NCBI GenBank assembly: GCA_016712315.1
Contig: JADJRG010000013.1
Location: forward strand, 2,082,001 to 2,146,000
Direction: 5' to 3'
Length of the DNA: 64,000 nucleotides
Source: Nannocystis sp.
Lineage (GTDB): Bacteria; Myxococcota_A; Polyangia; Nannocystales; Nannocystaceae
Shown: positions 27,436 to 37,478 of the stretch, piece after piece
How positions within the stretch are numbered: the first letter of the stretch is position 1
Layout of the letters: every line of letters begins with the position of its first letter
Notes under the pieces: generated by a model
What the model was told of the DNA's origin: nothing
The model's database searches: none
The model's input: only the letters and a program-made list of their open reading frames with translations
Program-made: the position numbers and the translations under genes

Positions 27436-28505
27436 TGGCCGACGCGATCGCCCTGCACCCGCGCGGCCCTGACCTGCGCGGCCGCACGCTGCACGGCCGC
27501 TTCCGCCTCGACGGCCTCATCGCCCCCGGCGGCATGGCCGATGTCTACGAGGCCCTTGATCTCCGCCTGCGCCGCCGCGTCGCGATCAAGGCGCTGCACC
27601 CCGAACACGGCCGCGCCCCCGATCAGCGCCGCCGATTCTATCAAGAGGCCGTGCTCGCCGCTCAGATCGATCACCCGCACGTGATCCCGATCTTCGATCA
27701 CGGAGAAGAGCCCGCGCTCGGCGGTGAACCGGTGCTCTTCCTGGTAATGCCCCTTCTACAAGGCGTCACGCTGCGCCAGCGGCTCCTCGAGCCGGCGATG
27801 CCGATCGCCGACGCCCTGAGCCTCACGATCCAGCTCCTCGACGGCCTCGCCGAGCTCCACAAGCTCGGCGCCGTGCATCGCGACCTCAAGCCTGAAAACT
27901 GTCTCATCGTTCAGCGTCACGGCCGCGATCACCTCATCCTGCTCGACCTCGGCCTCGCGAAGAATCCACACCGGCCCGCTGCTCTCCATCGCGCCCTCCT
28001 CGGCCCCCGGCGTCCTGATAGGCACGCTCGCTTACGTCTCCCCCGAGCAGGCGCGCGAGCAGCCGCTCACTCCGGCCGCCGACATCTACGCCGTCGGCGT
28101 GATCTTGTTCGAGCTGCTCACCCGGCGTGTACCGTTCCCCGGCACGAAGGTCCTCGAGGTGCTCAGCGCCCACGCGAGTGAGCAGGCCCCCTCCGTCACC
28201 GAGCGAGCGCCCGATCGTGGGATCTCCGACGATCTCGAGGCCCTGGTCGCCAGCGCTCTTGAAAAGATCCGGCCCGGCGCCCCGCGAGCGCCGACGCGTT
28301 CCGCCGAGCACTCGAGGTCGCGGCGGAGCACGTGGCCACCCCCGATAACGGCTACGAGCAAGCGAAGGCGAGCCTCACCGCCTGGCGCGACTGCGGCGAT
28401 CATGAGGCCCTCGTGTACGCGCGCCATGCCGCGGAGCAGAGCTCCGTGTGGTCTCCGCTGGTGGAGCTGATCGAGATCGCAACCGACGCCGCTGGCCCGG
28501 CGTGA
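27435..28505 (+). pseudogene. Ser/Thr protein kinase (copy 2, two compensating frameshifts)
   Basis: Same kinase as at 12329. An extra A near 27962 (after DLGLAK) and a missing base near 28262 (before PARRP) put the activation segment and the C-lobe out of frame between these points; the remainder is in frame and ends ATDAAGPA. The stretch between still encodes SPEQA and ADIYAVG in another frame. The pair cancels exactly (1071 bp, 357 codons including the stop), so the gene either decayed recently or carries sequencing errors. It supplies the C-terminus that is missing in copy 1. Confidence 0.75.
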
Positions 28506-28597
28506 TCGCGGGTGTGGCGTCGTCCGCTGGCGCTCCTGGTAGGCATCGAGCCAAGGGACACGCCCGTGGGATTGCCCCGAAAAAGTGGACACCGTGG

Positions 28598-29488
28598 TTA
28601 TGCCGCCTGCTTCGCCACTGTCCCGGCGTAGAAGCTCTCCTCGAAGGCGACCGGGGTTGAGTATCCGATCGTCGAGTGGCGACGCTGGCGGTTATAGAAC
28701 ACTTCGATCCACTCCGCAATCGTCGTCTTCGCGGTCGCTCGCGAGAGGAAGATCGTCCGGTGGACCAGCTCCGTCTTGAGCGTGCTGTTGAAGCTCTCGG
28801 CGACGGCGTTGTCCCAACACTCGCCCTTGCGGCTCATGCTGCACTCGATGCCCGCCGCGCGCAGGGCCTCGCGGTAGTCGTTCGCGGCGTACTGAGAGCC
28901 CCGGTCCGAGTGGAAGAGGAGCCCATCCTCCGACCGCTCACGATGCCCCAGGGCGGCCCTCAGCGCGTCCTGGACCAGCTCGGCGCGCATGTGTTCGGCC
29001 ATCGACCAGCCGACGACGCGGCGCGAGAAGAGGTCGATGATCACCGCCAGGTAGAGCCACCCCTCGAGGGTCCAAACGTACGTGATGTCGGCCACCCAGA
29101 CCTTGTCGGGCTTGTCGACGGTGAAGTTGCGAGCGAGGACGTTGTCGGCCACGGGGTGTTTATGGTTCGAGTCGGTGGTATTCCTGAATTTTCGCTTCTG
29201 GCGGCCGTAGATGCCCTTCTGCCGCATGATCCTCGCCACTCGTTTGCGGCTGACCTTGCGACCGCGTGCGCGTAGCTCCTCGCGGATTCGCGGGCTGCCG
29301 TAGGTCTTCCTGCTCTCTCCGTGGATCACTTCGATCTCCTTGGTCAACGCCTCGTTCTCCTTCGCCCTCTCCGAGGGATCGCGCCCCTTCCACGCGTAGT
29401 AGCCGCTCCTCGCGACCTCGAGCAGCTCGCACATCATCTTGACCGGGAAGTCGGCCTCCTCCGCCGCGATCACCTCGAAGATGCTCAC
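28598..29488 (-). CDS. IS3 transposase OrfB (DDE)
   Basis: 296 residues with an HTH_21-type start (MCELLEVARSGYYAWKGRDP) and the rve core: VWVADITYVWTLEGWLYLAV (first Asp), GLLFHSDRGSQYAAND (second Asp), CWDNAVAESFNSTLKTEL (Glu). It probably works as an OrfAB fusion made by -1 frameshifting at the A7 run (minus strand) at 29521-29515. The stop lies 31 bp from the left end of the element. Confidence 0.95.
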   Translation of the reverse strand: MSIFEVIAAEEADFPVKMMCELLEVARSGYYAWKGRDPSERAKENEALTKEIEVIHGESRKTYGSPRIREELRARGRKVSRKRVARIMRQKGIYGRQKRKFRNTTDSNHKHPVADNVLARNFTVDKPDKVWVADITYVWTLEGWLYLAVIIDLFSRRVVGWSMAEHMRAELVQDALRAALGHRERSEDGLLFHSDRGSQYAANDYREALRAAGIECSMSRKGECWDNAVAESFNSTLKTELVHRTIFLSRATAKTTIAEWIEVFYNRQRRHSTIGYSTPVAFEESFYAGTVAKQAA

Positions 29489-29778
29489 GTGTCCCTGGCG
29501 AAGAAGGCCGCCGCTTTTTTTAAGAAATCTCGCTCCATCTCGACCCGTTTGAGCTCCTTGCGCAGCCGGGCGAGCTCGGCCCGCTCGTCCGTCGTCAGCG
29601 GTCCCTGCGGGTTCGGGTTGCGGTTAATCTCGTCCTGCCTCACCCAGTTCCGCAGAGCGGTCTCTGTCAAGCCCATCTCGCGGGCAACCTGCCCGACTGG
29701 CTTGCCCGCGGTCCTCACGATCTTGACCGCCTCGGCCTTCTGCTCCGGCGTGAAAATTCGTCTCTTCTTCTTGCTCAT
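29485..29778 (-). CDS. IS3 transposase OrfA
   Basis: 97 residues: MSKKKRRIFTPEQKAEAVKI and GQVAREMGLTETALRNWVRQ form the HTH_8 DNA-binding domain, and ELARLRKELKRVEMERDFLK is the leucine-zipper region. The end overlaps OrfB by four bases. A poly-A slippery heptamer (AAAAAAA) sits about 40 bases before its stop, the expected place for OrfAB fusion. Confidence 0.93.
   Translation of the reverse strand: MSKKKRRIFTPEQKAEAVKIVRTAGKPVGQVAREMGLTETALRNWVRQDEINRNPNPQGPLTTDERAELARLRKELKRVEMERDFLKKAAAFFARDT
29515..29521 (-). promoter_or_regulatory. Programmed -1 frameshift slippery site in IS3
   Basis: A run of seven A on the coding strand, in phase A-AAA-AAA with OrfA codons TTA AAA AAA GCG. A -1 shift continues into the OrfB frame without a stop. 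Confidence 0.65.
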
Positions 29779-29918
29779 GGCCTTGCACCCTCTCTACTTC
29801 CGACTCATCGAGGGTGTCCACTGGATCGGGGCAGGTTCACCGCGACGATAATTCCGCCAACGCCGATCTGGGATCTGGGCAGCCTGGCCGTCGTGAGCGG
29901 ATGGCGATTACGCCCGAT

Positions 29919-30018
29919 AGGCCCGACACGCCCGACACCCGATACCCGACACCCGACACGCCCGACACGCCCGACACGCCCGACACCCGACACGCCCGAC
30001 ACACCCGACACGCCCGAC
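29919..30018. repeat. 9-bp tandem repeats CCCGACACG (copy 2)
   Basis: Counterpart of 13531-13631 with a different number and order of 8- and 9-bp units, to the right of the IS3 element. Confidence 0.8.
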
Positions 30019-30402
30019 CGCGCCTCTCCAGGTGGCCGACCGCAAGCACAGGTCGTACGTCCTAGGTCGCCGCCTGCCGACCGCCGACAGCCGACCGCTC
30101 GTTGGACAGCCGATGCGGCGGGCGTCGGGTGAGCGCGATGGAGGGGTGTGTCCGGCCCGCGGGCTCGTGACGCTGGAGGGGTGTGACCTGCTAGGCGGGC
30201 TGTGACCTTGGGGAGCAGGGAGGGGGCGTGACCGGCCCGCGGGCTGCGACCGTGAGAGCGCGGAATCGACGTGACCTGCCGGCGGCTGTGACCTCGGGGG
30301 CTGGGTTGCTGGGTGGCTGGGTGGCTGGCCGTCACGAGTGCGCCAGTGCGCCCTCCGAGCGAGTTCACGCGCCGCGCGAGCGGGTTCGCGCGGGTGGGAT
30401 CT

Positions 30403-30817
30403 GCTCGACGCCGGGGGCTCGCTGCCGTGCCCGCAGTCAAATGATTACTGCTATGTTATTCAATCCGGCGACTGGGGGTTGTGCATCGAGGCGTGCGATC
30501 CGCTCGCTCAGGACTGCGAACACCCGTTGGATGTCTGTGAGCTTGGCTGGTCGGCGATCGGTGTTTATTTTTATTGCGCACGGGATCGATCGGAACCGGA
30601 ACCACATCCGATTGACGGCGATGCATGTATTTCTAATGGCTGTGGGTCTGGACGGTTCTGCTTCCACCTGGAGGAGAAATGTACCTCCTTCTGCGACGTC
30701 AACGCTCCGAACACCTGCGAGCTTAAGGGGCAGGGGGCAGAGTGTATCTCGTTTGTATCGCAGGGATGGTCACCGACACCGGGGATGGAGCATGTCGGCT
30801 ACTGTAGCATACCGTAG
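30403..30817 (+). pseudogene. 3' fragment of a Cys-rich lipoprotein gene
   Basis: An open frame with no start of its own: it enters from the module at 30402 and reads DAGGSLPCPQSNDYCYVI, then GLCIEACDPLAQDCEHPLDV, CTSFCDVNAPNTC and ends HVGYCSIP. The Cys spacing matches the family of the 24665-25642 lipoprotein. The DNA is AT-richer than the module. The first 26 bases after the junction (30399-30424) also occur in inverted orientation at 14085-14110 in module copy 1, so a rearrangement involving that sequence placed the fragment here. Confidence 0.65.
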
Positions 30818-31082
30818 TCAACGCCGGCCAACACTGCGGGCCTCCCCCGCGACTTGCTGGGGCCCAGCGGTACCCCGTGAAGGTGAAGCCCTTCTCAACT
30901 CTGCGAGCGTTGCCGGCGTTGCCAGCCGGTTGCCGGGATCGAGCAGTTCGCGCGTTGCCCGCGCTCGGGGGGCCGCGGGCGGCCCGGAGGGGAAACGCGA
31001 AAACCCCCGCAGAACGCCGATCTGAGCCAAGAAGCGAGGGGGCTGCGGATCGGGGGCGGACTGCGGGGGAGGGTTGTGAGTT
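30818..31082. other. Right end of the element, no gene seen
   Basis: Contains one isolated GGCCAACAC unit (30826) and four GTTGCC hexamers at 30909, 30918, 30929 and 30954, which resemble the attachment core and could be recombinase arm sites. A G/C-rich stretch (30970-31010) could form hairpins. No coding sequence is supported. Confidence 0.4.
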
Positions 31083-31526
<444 letters not shown>

Positions 31527-31720
31527 GGTGGGGGACTTCACGCGGCTACAGTACGCAGCCTAGGATGCCCTGCCAACGCCACAAAACGATGTTCTGCGAG
31601 GATCTGTCGCGGTTGTTTGTGTAAGTGGAAGCACATCAAGACCGTGATCGTCGCGCGGCTGCTACTGTGGGGCACTTGTCTCATCACATCCCATTCCCGG
31701 CTGCTGTGCGTCGTACGGCG

Positions 31721-33567
31721 ATGGTGACGCGAGCGCTACAACGGCGAGCGAGGCGGTGGGGCGCGTCGCTGGTCGGGTTCGCGTGCGCGTGCGCGGGGTC
31801 CGGCGACGGTGATCTCAGCGCGACGGAGTCGCCCGGCGGGGACGACGACGCCGCGACGAGCGCGGCGAGCACGACGAGCGCGGCGAGCACGACGAGCGAG
31901 ACGAGCGAGACGAGCGAGACGAGCGAGACGAGCGCCTCCACTACGGAGGAGGCGCCGCTGTGCGGTGGGCCGCCGCCGAGCGAGGGCGGGTGTACGCGGT
32001 GCGTGTGCGTCGCGGACGCGTGGGCGTGTGAGTGCCCGCCCGCGGCCGCGCAGGCGGGGTTCGTGACGATCGCGCCGGTCGATTATACGCTCGGTCGCGG
32101 GGCGGCGGCGACGCCGATGCGCTCCTCGACCGCGCGGATCTTCTATTCATTTCACCCGGCGGATCACCCCGTCGTCGGCTCGCCGCTCTTCGTCTTTTTT
32201 AACGGCGGACCCGCGGTCTCCACGGGCCTGCTGCTGGGCACCAACACGGCGCCGTGGACGGTCGCAGGCGGGCTCCTCGGCGGTGAGGCGCTCGCGGCGA
32301 ACCCGGACTCGTGGACGGCGCTCGGGCACCTTCTCTACATCGACGCCCGCGGCGCTGGGTTTTCATATTCCCTGATCGATGACTCCGAGGTGGCCGATAT
32401 CGACGCGCGCCGCGCGGAATTCAGCGCGGCTAATTACAACACCTACCTTGACGCGGCCGATTTTGTCCGGGTGATCCTGGATTCATGGCGGAGCGGCCGG
32501 CGCTCGTCGACGCGCCGGTGGTGATCGTGGCCGAGAGCTATGGGGGGATCAGGGCGGGGATCCTCTTGGACATGCTGCTGCGTCACCGCTCCTACGGGGA
32601 CGGCAGCCGTCATTATCGCGATCTGGCGCTGGTCGAGGCGATCGAGGATCACCTCGCGCTGCGCTTCCCAGAGGCGTCCTCGTTCCCGCCGACGAAGGTC
32701 GCGGAGCAGTTCGGCCGCCAAGTGCTGATCCAGCCGAGCGTCGCCGGCAAGGTGCAGAACGCGGCCGCGGGCGCGCTCTTTGAGGCGCCCGGCTCGCCGC
32801 TCTACGCGCTCGCGGCTGAGTTGGGGCTCGTCTACAAGACGTGCGCGGAGAAGGGGGGGAGCTGCGACCCCTATCATAACGGGCTCGACTTCGTGAAGGC
32901 GGCGGGGCGCAGCGGCTACGATACGCGGGCGCCGACGAGCTGGCTCAGCGCGCTCTTCGAGCACATCGGCGCGAGCTTCGGCGATCCCGCGATCATGAGC
33001 GCGCTGCTGGGCGTGGAGCCCCCGCAGATCGACGGGCTCTGGGCGGCGGATCGGGGGCTCGAAGGGCGTGCGCCGCTGGGCCCCTATCGGGTCGCGGAGC
33101 CGGGGATCTTCCCGGTCGATCCGCTGCTTCCGGCGCAGCTCGGCCCGCTCGCCGCGTGGGATCGCTATTATATGGTCTGGAGCTACGAAGCGAACGTGAC
33201 TTTTAGGTCAGGTACGTTGCTGTCGCTGGACGTCGACCCGGGCGACCCTCACCACGGCGAGACGTTCTTGCGCAACCTGCGCGACGTCGACACCTTCGTG
33301 ACGGACGCGGCCAACGACCTCGTGATCTACAGCCCCTCGCTCGCGCCGACGCTCGCGGCCTATCCGTCGATCGTCGCTTCGGTCGAGGTAGAGGTCGATG
33401 CGCCCGACGGCGCGGCGCGGCCGGGGCGGCTTCGGGTGGTCTTCAGCGCGGACGGCGAGGCGCGGTGGATCCGCCATCCGCGCTACGAGGCGGCCTCACA
33501 CTCGGTCACGCTGGATCGCCCGGCCGCGCTGCGCGAGGACGTGAGCGCGTGGCTCGCGGGCGAGTAG
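31721..33567 (+). CDS. S10-like serine carboxypeptidase lipoprotein (frameshifted)
   Basis: ATG 31721; the signal region GASLVGFACACAGSG is followed by Thr/Ser-Glu repeats (TSETSETSETS). Catalytic features are RGAGFSYSL (PxGxGFSY-like) and VIVAESYGGIRAGIL, where the Ser of ESYGG is the nucleophile. The frame shifts once near 32484 (VILDS to MAERPALVDAPV); one added base gives about 615 residues. Exported peptidase by analogy. The Asp and His of the triad are probably in the C-terminal third but are not securely placed. Confidence 0.7.
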
Positions 33568-33599
33568 CGGCGCCTGCGCGCGCGCGCTTGGGCTGGTCG

Positions 33600-33786
33600 C
33601 TGGCGAGAGCTCAGTGCCTTGATTGTTAACAATGTACATGTGTTTTGAGTTGCTCAAATTTCGTAGTTCAAATGGGTCCACGCGCCGCGTCCTACAAAAT
33701 GTGAAGAATCGCACTGGGTGTCCCGAGGGTCATATGTAGACTTTCCGGGCCGCGCTGTGTAGGAAGCTCGCCCGCTCGCGGGGCCG
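33600..33786 (+). promoter_or_regulatory. AT-rich intergenic region, probable promoter
   Basis: The stretch 33610-33740 is conspicuously AT-rich, with TTGATTGTTAACAATG and ACATGTGTTTTGAGTTG. The latter closely matches the sequence before the operon at 3828. No gene is seen. It probably serves the gene at 33787. Confidence 0.4.
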
Positions 33787-34345
33787 ATGAGACTCAAACG
33801 CCAGAGCCCTGGAAAACTCCGCCTGCCGGAGCTGCGTCCGCTCGAGTCGCTGCTGCTGCGGGTGAGTTTTCAACGCTATGCGCTGCTGCTGGCGGCGGCG
33901 GCGGGCGCTGCCAGTCGGGCTGTGGCTCGCGGGGGTGTCGGCGCTCGCGGCGTGGCTCGCGGCGCTCGTCGCCTCTCTGGCGATCGGCGCGCGGGCGCTG
34001 GAGGTCGGCCGTCGCGGCCCGGCGAAGCTGCACGCGCTCCGGGTCGCGCTTCACCGGCTCGAGCGCGGCACCTTCGCGCCGGAGCAGATCCGCCGCCATT
34101 GCGGGGATCCGTGCTTTCGTCTGGTCGCGGACGAGTCGCTGCGGCGCGCGGGCCTGCCCCGGCGGGCGCGCCGCGGCATCATTCAAGGGTACGCGCGCGC
34201 GCTGCGCGACGAACGCTCCGCGCTGGTGGTCATCGACCACGTGCGAGGCGAGCTGCGACAGACGATCGGCGGCGTGACCTCGCAACACCGCCTCGCGGTC
34301 CCAGCGGCGCGGGCTCAGCCCGCCGAATCACCCGTCGAATCCTGA
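33787..34345 (+). CDS. Small membrane protein (frameshifted)
   Basis: From ATG 33787 (MRLKRQSPGKLRLPELRPLE) the frame shifts by one base near 33890 within GGCGGC repeats. It then runs on as LPVGLWLAGVSALAAWLAAL, giving two probable transmembrane helices, and ends with a soluble part (GIIQGYARALRDERSALVV). About 185 residues when repaired. No family is recognised. Confidence 0.5.
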
Positions 34346-34406
34346 CACGAGTCGTTCTTTTTAATTAACCATATCGCACCAACCCATCACCAGTGAGGCT
34401 CAATCC

Positions 34407-34886
34407 ATGAATCAGCCAGTTCAACTCTCTCAACAAGCCCAGCAGATCGTCTCCGAGGTCGACCTGCTCCCGGGTGAGAACATCCTCTACTCGATCCAAG
34501 GGGATGGCTTCTTCCTCGGCTCCAACCCGCTCGCGAAGGCGATCGCGTCGCTGCAGGCGACGATCACCAAGCTCACCGGCGGCCACGTCCGGGTCTTCGT
34601 GTTCATCACCAACCTCCGGGTGCTGCTGATCCACTCGGAGGCGGCGTTCTGCGGGTTCCGCCGGCTACGGGCGATCAACGCGATCGCCTTGGGTTCGATC
34701 ACCGAGGCGGGCACCGGCAAGGAGACGCAGTGGTGCTGTATTCATACCCGCACCGTGCACATCGAGTCCAAGACGCAGCGCTACGGCCTGGTGATCAAGA
34801 AGCTCGACGACCGCGCGCAGCGCGAGTTCGTCCGCAACTTGAGCAGCATCGTCGTCACGAACGTCCATAATCGGCTGGCGACCTGA
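34407..34886 (+). CDS. Hypothetical protein with possible bacterial PH-like fold
   Basis: 159 residues, cytoplasmic. The run LLPGENILYSIQGDGFFLGS, VRVFVFITNLRVLLIH and IALGSITEAGTGKET has the strand pattern seen in bacterial PH-like domains (xGExIL...lTnxRlll). The C-terminus is one helix (DDRAQREFVRNLSSIVV). Its function is unknown. Confidence 0.55.
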   Translation: MNQPVQLSQQAQQIVSEVDLLPGENILYSIQGDGFFLGSNPLAKAIASLQATITKLTGGHVRVFVFITNLRVLLIHSEAAFCGFRRLRAINAIALGSITEAGTGKETQWCCIHTRTVHIESKTQRYGLVIKKLDDRAQREFVRNLSSIVVTNVHNRLAT

Positions 34887-34982
34887 TCTCACGCCGCCGC
34901 ACGCGTATCAGGCGCCGCGCGGGCAGGGTCCGCTCGGCGCCTGATGCGCTCCAGGAGCGGCTGCGGGGCGTCGACGCGGGCC

Positions 34983-35981
34983 TCAGCGGCGATCCGCTGG
35001 CGGGTCTCCGCCGGCCGCTCGCGCGCGCTCGAGCGGCCAGGTGACGAGGTAGTGGAAGAGGAAGAAGAGGGCGCTGAGGAGGCGGACGCCGACGACAAAG
35101 AGGGCGATCGCGGCGGCGTCGGTGACCCCCAGGAAGCGCAACGCGCCGGCCCAGCCGGCCTCTTGGATGCCGAGGGCGCCCGGGGTGACGCCGATGAGCG
35201 CGGCGAGCTGGCCGATCGGCATGGCGGCGGCGATCGGCGTGGGGGCGAGGGCGGCGCCGAGGGCCCACGCGATCGTGATGTAGCAGGCGAGCACGGCGAC
35301 GTAGCGGAGGACGCCGAGCATGCCGACCTGCGCGGCGAGCCCCCGGCTGATCGGCGGCGTCGCTGGGGCGGGCGCTGCGAGCGCCCCAGGGCGACGCCAG
35401 GCGCGCGCCCAAAAATAGAGGCGCAGGGCGACGCGGGTGAGGGGCCAGAGGACGAGCGCCGAGAGGCCGCCGATGGCGAGGCCGATGAGGAGGAAGCTGG
35501 CGGCGGCGGCGGCGTCGCTCGGCTGGAGGTGATGCACCGCGAGCGCCCAGGCGACCATCGCGAGGGGGAGCACGACGTCGAAGATGCGCTCGAGGACGGC
35601 TTGAGTCATCGCCAGGCCGAGACCCTGCTCAGAGCCGGCGCTGCGGAGGGCGACGCCGCGGCCGATGAGGTCCATGGCGAGCGATGAGGTGACGTTGCCG
35701 ACGAGCTTGGTGAGCGCGAAGGCGCGAAAATAGATGATGTACGGCAGCGGGGTGCCGCCCATCGCCTCGACCATGAGCTTCCAGCGCAGGCTGACGGCGG
35801 CGGTGGCGACCGCGTGGGTGAGGACCGCGAGGGCGAGGGCGGCGAGGTCGAGGTGGATGTCGCGGAGGACGGCGCTCAGATCCGGGGCGAGCCAGCGCAC
35901 GAGCAGGATCAAGAGCGCGAGGCCGAGCGTGAACTTGGCCGCGCTGAAGAGTCGCGTGCGGGTGCGAGGTGCGGCGCTCAT
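34983..35981 (-). CDS. UPF0104 / lysylphosphatidylglycerol synthase-type membrane protein
   Basis: 332 residues from ATG 35981. Eight or so hydrophobic helices. Family hallmarks include SLRWKLMVEAMGG, YFRAFALTKLVGNVTSS, GRGVALRSAG and the C-terminal PGALGIQEAGWAGALRFLG, which match the YbhN/AglD2/MprF N-terminal flippase-like family. No catalytic synthase domain is present, so a lipid-transport role is more likely than aminoacylation. It diverges from the methyltransferase gene. Confidence 0.85.
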   Translation of the reverse strand: MSAAPRTRTRLFSAAKFTLGLALLILLVRWLAPDLSAVLRDIHLDLAALALAVLTHAVATAAVSLRWKLMVEAMGGTPLPYIIYFRAFALTKLVGNVTSSLAMDLIGRGVALRSAGSEQGLGLAMTQAVLERIFDVVLPLAMVAWALAVHHLQPSDAAAAASFLLIGLAIGGLSALVLWPLTRVALRLYFWARAWRRPGALAAPAPATPPISRGLAAQVGMLGVLRYVAVLACYITIAWALGAALAPTPIAAAMPIGQLAALIGVTPGALGIQEAGWAGALRFLGVTDAAAIALFVVGVRLLSALFFLFHYLVTWPLERARAAGGDPPADRR

Positions 35982-36087
35982 GCGGGATCGTCGGCGTCGA
36001 TCGGCGGCGCAGCGTAGCGGCTCAGCGCCGCAAATAACAGCGCGGCCGAGCGCGGCGCGCTCGCCTGACGGTGGTAGAACGAGGCCG

Positions 36088-36747
36088 ATGAGCACGACCT
36101 TCTCCGAGCAAGAGGCGTTCTGGTCCAAGGTCACTCGCCGTCGCTCGCCGTCGCACCCGGCGGTGATCGCGTTCGCCGCGGCGAAGCTGCGGCTCCTCCG
36201 CTCGGTCATCCCCGGCGAGGGCCTGACGATGCTCGAGGTCGGCGCTGGTAACGGCTACCTGAGTCGCTGCTTCGCGGAGGCCTTTGACCTGACGGCGCTC
36301 GACTTCGCCCAGAACATGTTGGACCAGAACCCGCTGCCGGCCGCGCGGAAGGTGGTCGGCCGGGCGGAGGCGTTGCCCTTCCCGGAGCGCTCGTTCGACG
36401 TCGTCTTCTGCGGGAACCTCTTGCACCACCTCGAGGAGCCGATCGTGGCGGTGCGCGAGATGGCTCGGGTGACGCGTCGCTACGTCGCCTTGCTCGAGCC
36501 GAATATCACCAACCCGGCGATGCTCCTCTTCGGCGCGCTCAAGCGGGCCGAGCGCGGCAGCCTCAAGTTCACGCCCGGTTATGTCCGTCGGCTCGGCGCC
36601 CAGGCGGGCCTCCGCCTGCGGGCGTCGTTCGTTCAGGGCGCCGTGTTGCCCAACAAGACCCCGCGTTTGGCCGTGCCGCTGGCGCGCTTGCTCGACTTCC
36701 CGAACCCGCTCGGGTTCTACACGTTGGCGATCTTCGAGCGGCCTTGA
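36088..36747 (+). CDS. Class I SAM-dependent methyltransferase
   Basis: 219 residues from ATG 36088. MLEVGAGNGYLSRCFAEAFD is motif I (SAM binding), VGRAEALPFPERSFDVVFCGNLLHHL is the Methyltransf_11 motif II region, and VTRRYVALLEPN follows. The substrate is unknown; together with the divergent UPF0104 gene a lipid or small-molecule role is possible. Confidence 0.88.
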   Translation: MSTTFSEQEAFWSKVTRRRSPSHPAVIAFAAAKLRLLRSVIPGEGLTMLEVGAGNGYLSRCFAEAFDLTALDFAQNMLDQNPLPAARKVVGRAEALPFPERSFDVVFCGNLLHHLEEPIVAVREMARVTRRYVALLEPNITNPAMLLFGALKRAERGSLKFTPGYVRRLGAQAGLRLRASFVQGAVLPNKTPRLAVPLARLLDFPNPLGFYTLAIFERP

Positions 36748-36815
36748 CCGGCGCAGGGCCGCCGTCGCTCCTGGGCCCGTGATAGCGTGGCGGGGTCCGT
36801 CGAGGAGGTGCGTCC

Positions 36816-37433
36816 GTGCCGAAGCAAAGCTACAAGCTGCGAGAGGGCTCAACGCTGACCGTGGATGTCGAGTGGACGGGTCTTTATAAGGATTTCCGCG
36901 TGCGCGCGGAGGGGCGCGAGCTCGGCGTGTTGCACGGGCAGGACGCGCTGGTGCGTGGGGCCTCGTGGCCGCTCTCGGACGGGTCGACGCTGGCGGTGAG
37001 GCTCCGTAAGGCCGCATTTTTGTCGGAGCTAGAGCTGCTCCACGACGGCGTCCCTGTGCCTGGTTCCCCCACAGATCCGAAGACGGGCTCGCGGGACGCC
37101 GCGATGCTGACCTTCTTGATCGCGGGCATCAACCTCGTGCTCGGGTTGGCGGCGGTGCTCGGGGAGCTCCAGTTCTTGCGCGAGCGGGGGCTCGGCTACG
37201 AGGCCGTGGCCTTCGGCGCGGTGTTCCTCGCGCTCGGCTTCGCGGTCCGTAAGGGATCGATCGCCGCGTTGATCGCGACGATCATGCTCTTCGCCGTCGA
37301 TGGGATCCTCGGCGTGGCGATGTTGATCAGCGAGGGGGTCCGGCCGCCGACGGGGGGGATCGTGTTTCGCCTGATCATGCTGATCGGCCTGATCCGGTGC
37401 GCTCGCGTCGCCCGGGGCGCGGGTCGCGGCTAG
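36816..37433 (+). CDS. Membrane protein with N-terminal soluble domain
   Basis: 205 residues from GTG 36816, preceded by GAGGAGGT. The first 85 residues are a beta-rich soluble domain (GSTLTVDVEWTGLYKDFRV, DGSTLAVRLRKAAFLSELEL), followed by four transmembrane helices (LTFLIAGINLVLGLAAVLG; VAFGAVFLALGFAV; IAALIATIMLFAVDGILGV; FRLIMLIGLIRCA). No named family. Confidence 0.65.
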   Translation: MPKQSYKLREGSTLTVDVEWTGLYKDFRVRAEGRELGVLHGQDALVRGASWPLSDGSTLAVRLRKAAFLSELELLHDGVPVPGSPTDPKTGSRDAAMLTFLIAGINLVLGLAAVLGELQFLRERGLGYEAVAFGAVFLALGFAVRKGSIAALIATIMLFAVDGILGVAMLISEGVRPPTGGIVFRLIMLIGLIRCARVARGAGRG

Positions 37434-37478
37434 CCCGCCGGGTCGCGGAATTTTCGCTTCTCACGGCGTCGCCGCGGA

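Larger units (their letters stand above)
28567..29839. mobile_element. IS3-family insertion sequence, 1273 bp
   Basis: Left end TGGGATTGCCCC and right end (complement) TGAACCTGCCCC, both followed by sequences containing AGTGGACACC, form imperfect terminal inverted repeats. It is flanked by CCG on both sides (28564-28566 and 29840-29842), where module copy 1 has the uninterrupted ...ACGCCCGCGACG.... It encodes OrfA and OrfB in the typical overlapping arrangement and appears intact. Confidence 0.92.
25664..30402. repeat. Long direct-repeat module, copy 2 (interrupted by IS3)
   Basis: Homologous to 10643-14013. It begins at ACATGCTGG, 22 bp from the lipoprotein start, and ends at GGGATC (30397-30402), where it passes straight into a truncated Cys-rich lipoprotein gene. 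An IS3 element (28567-29839) splits it. The GGCCAACACC array is longer and the 36-bp array shorter than in copy 1. Confidence 0.9.

Noticed and set aside
10643..30402. Diversity-generating retroelement
   Set aside because: No reverse transcriptase is present, and differences between the copies are indels and scattered changes, not adenine-specific.
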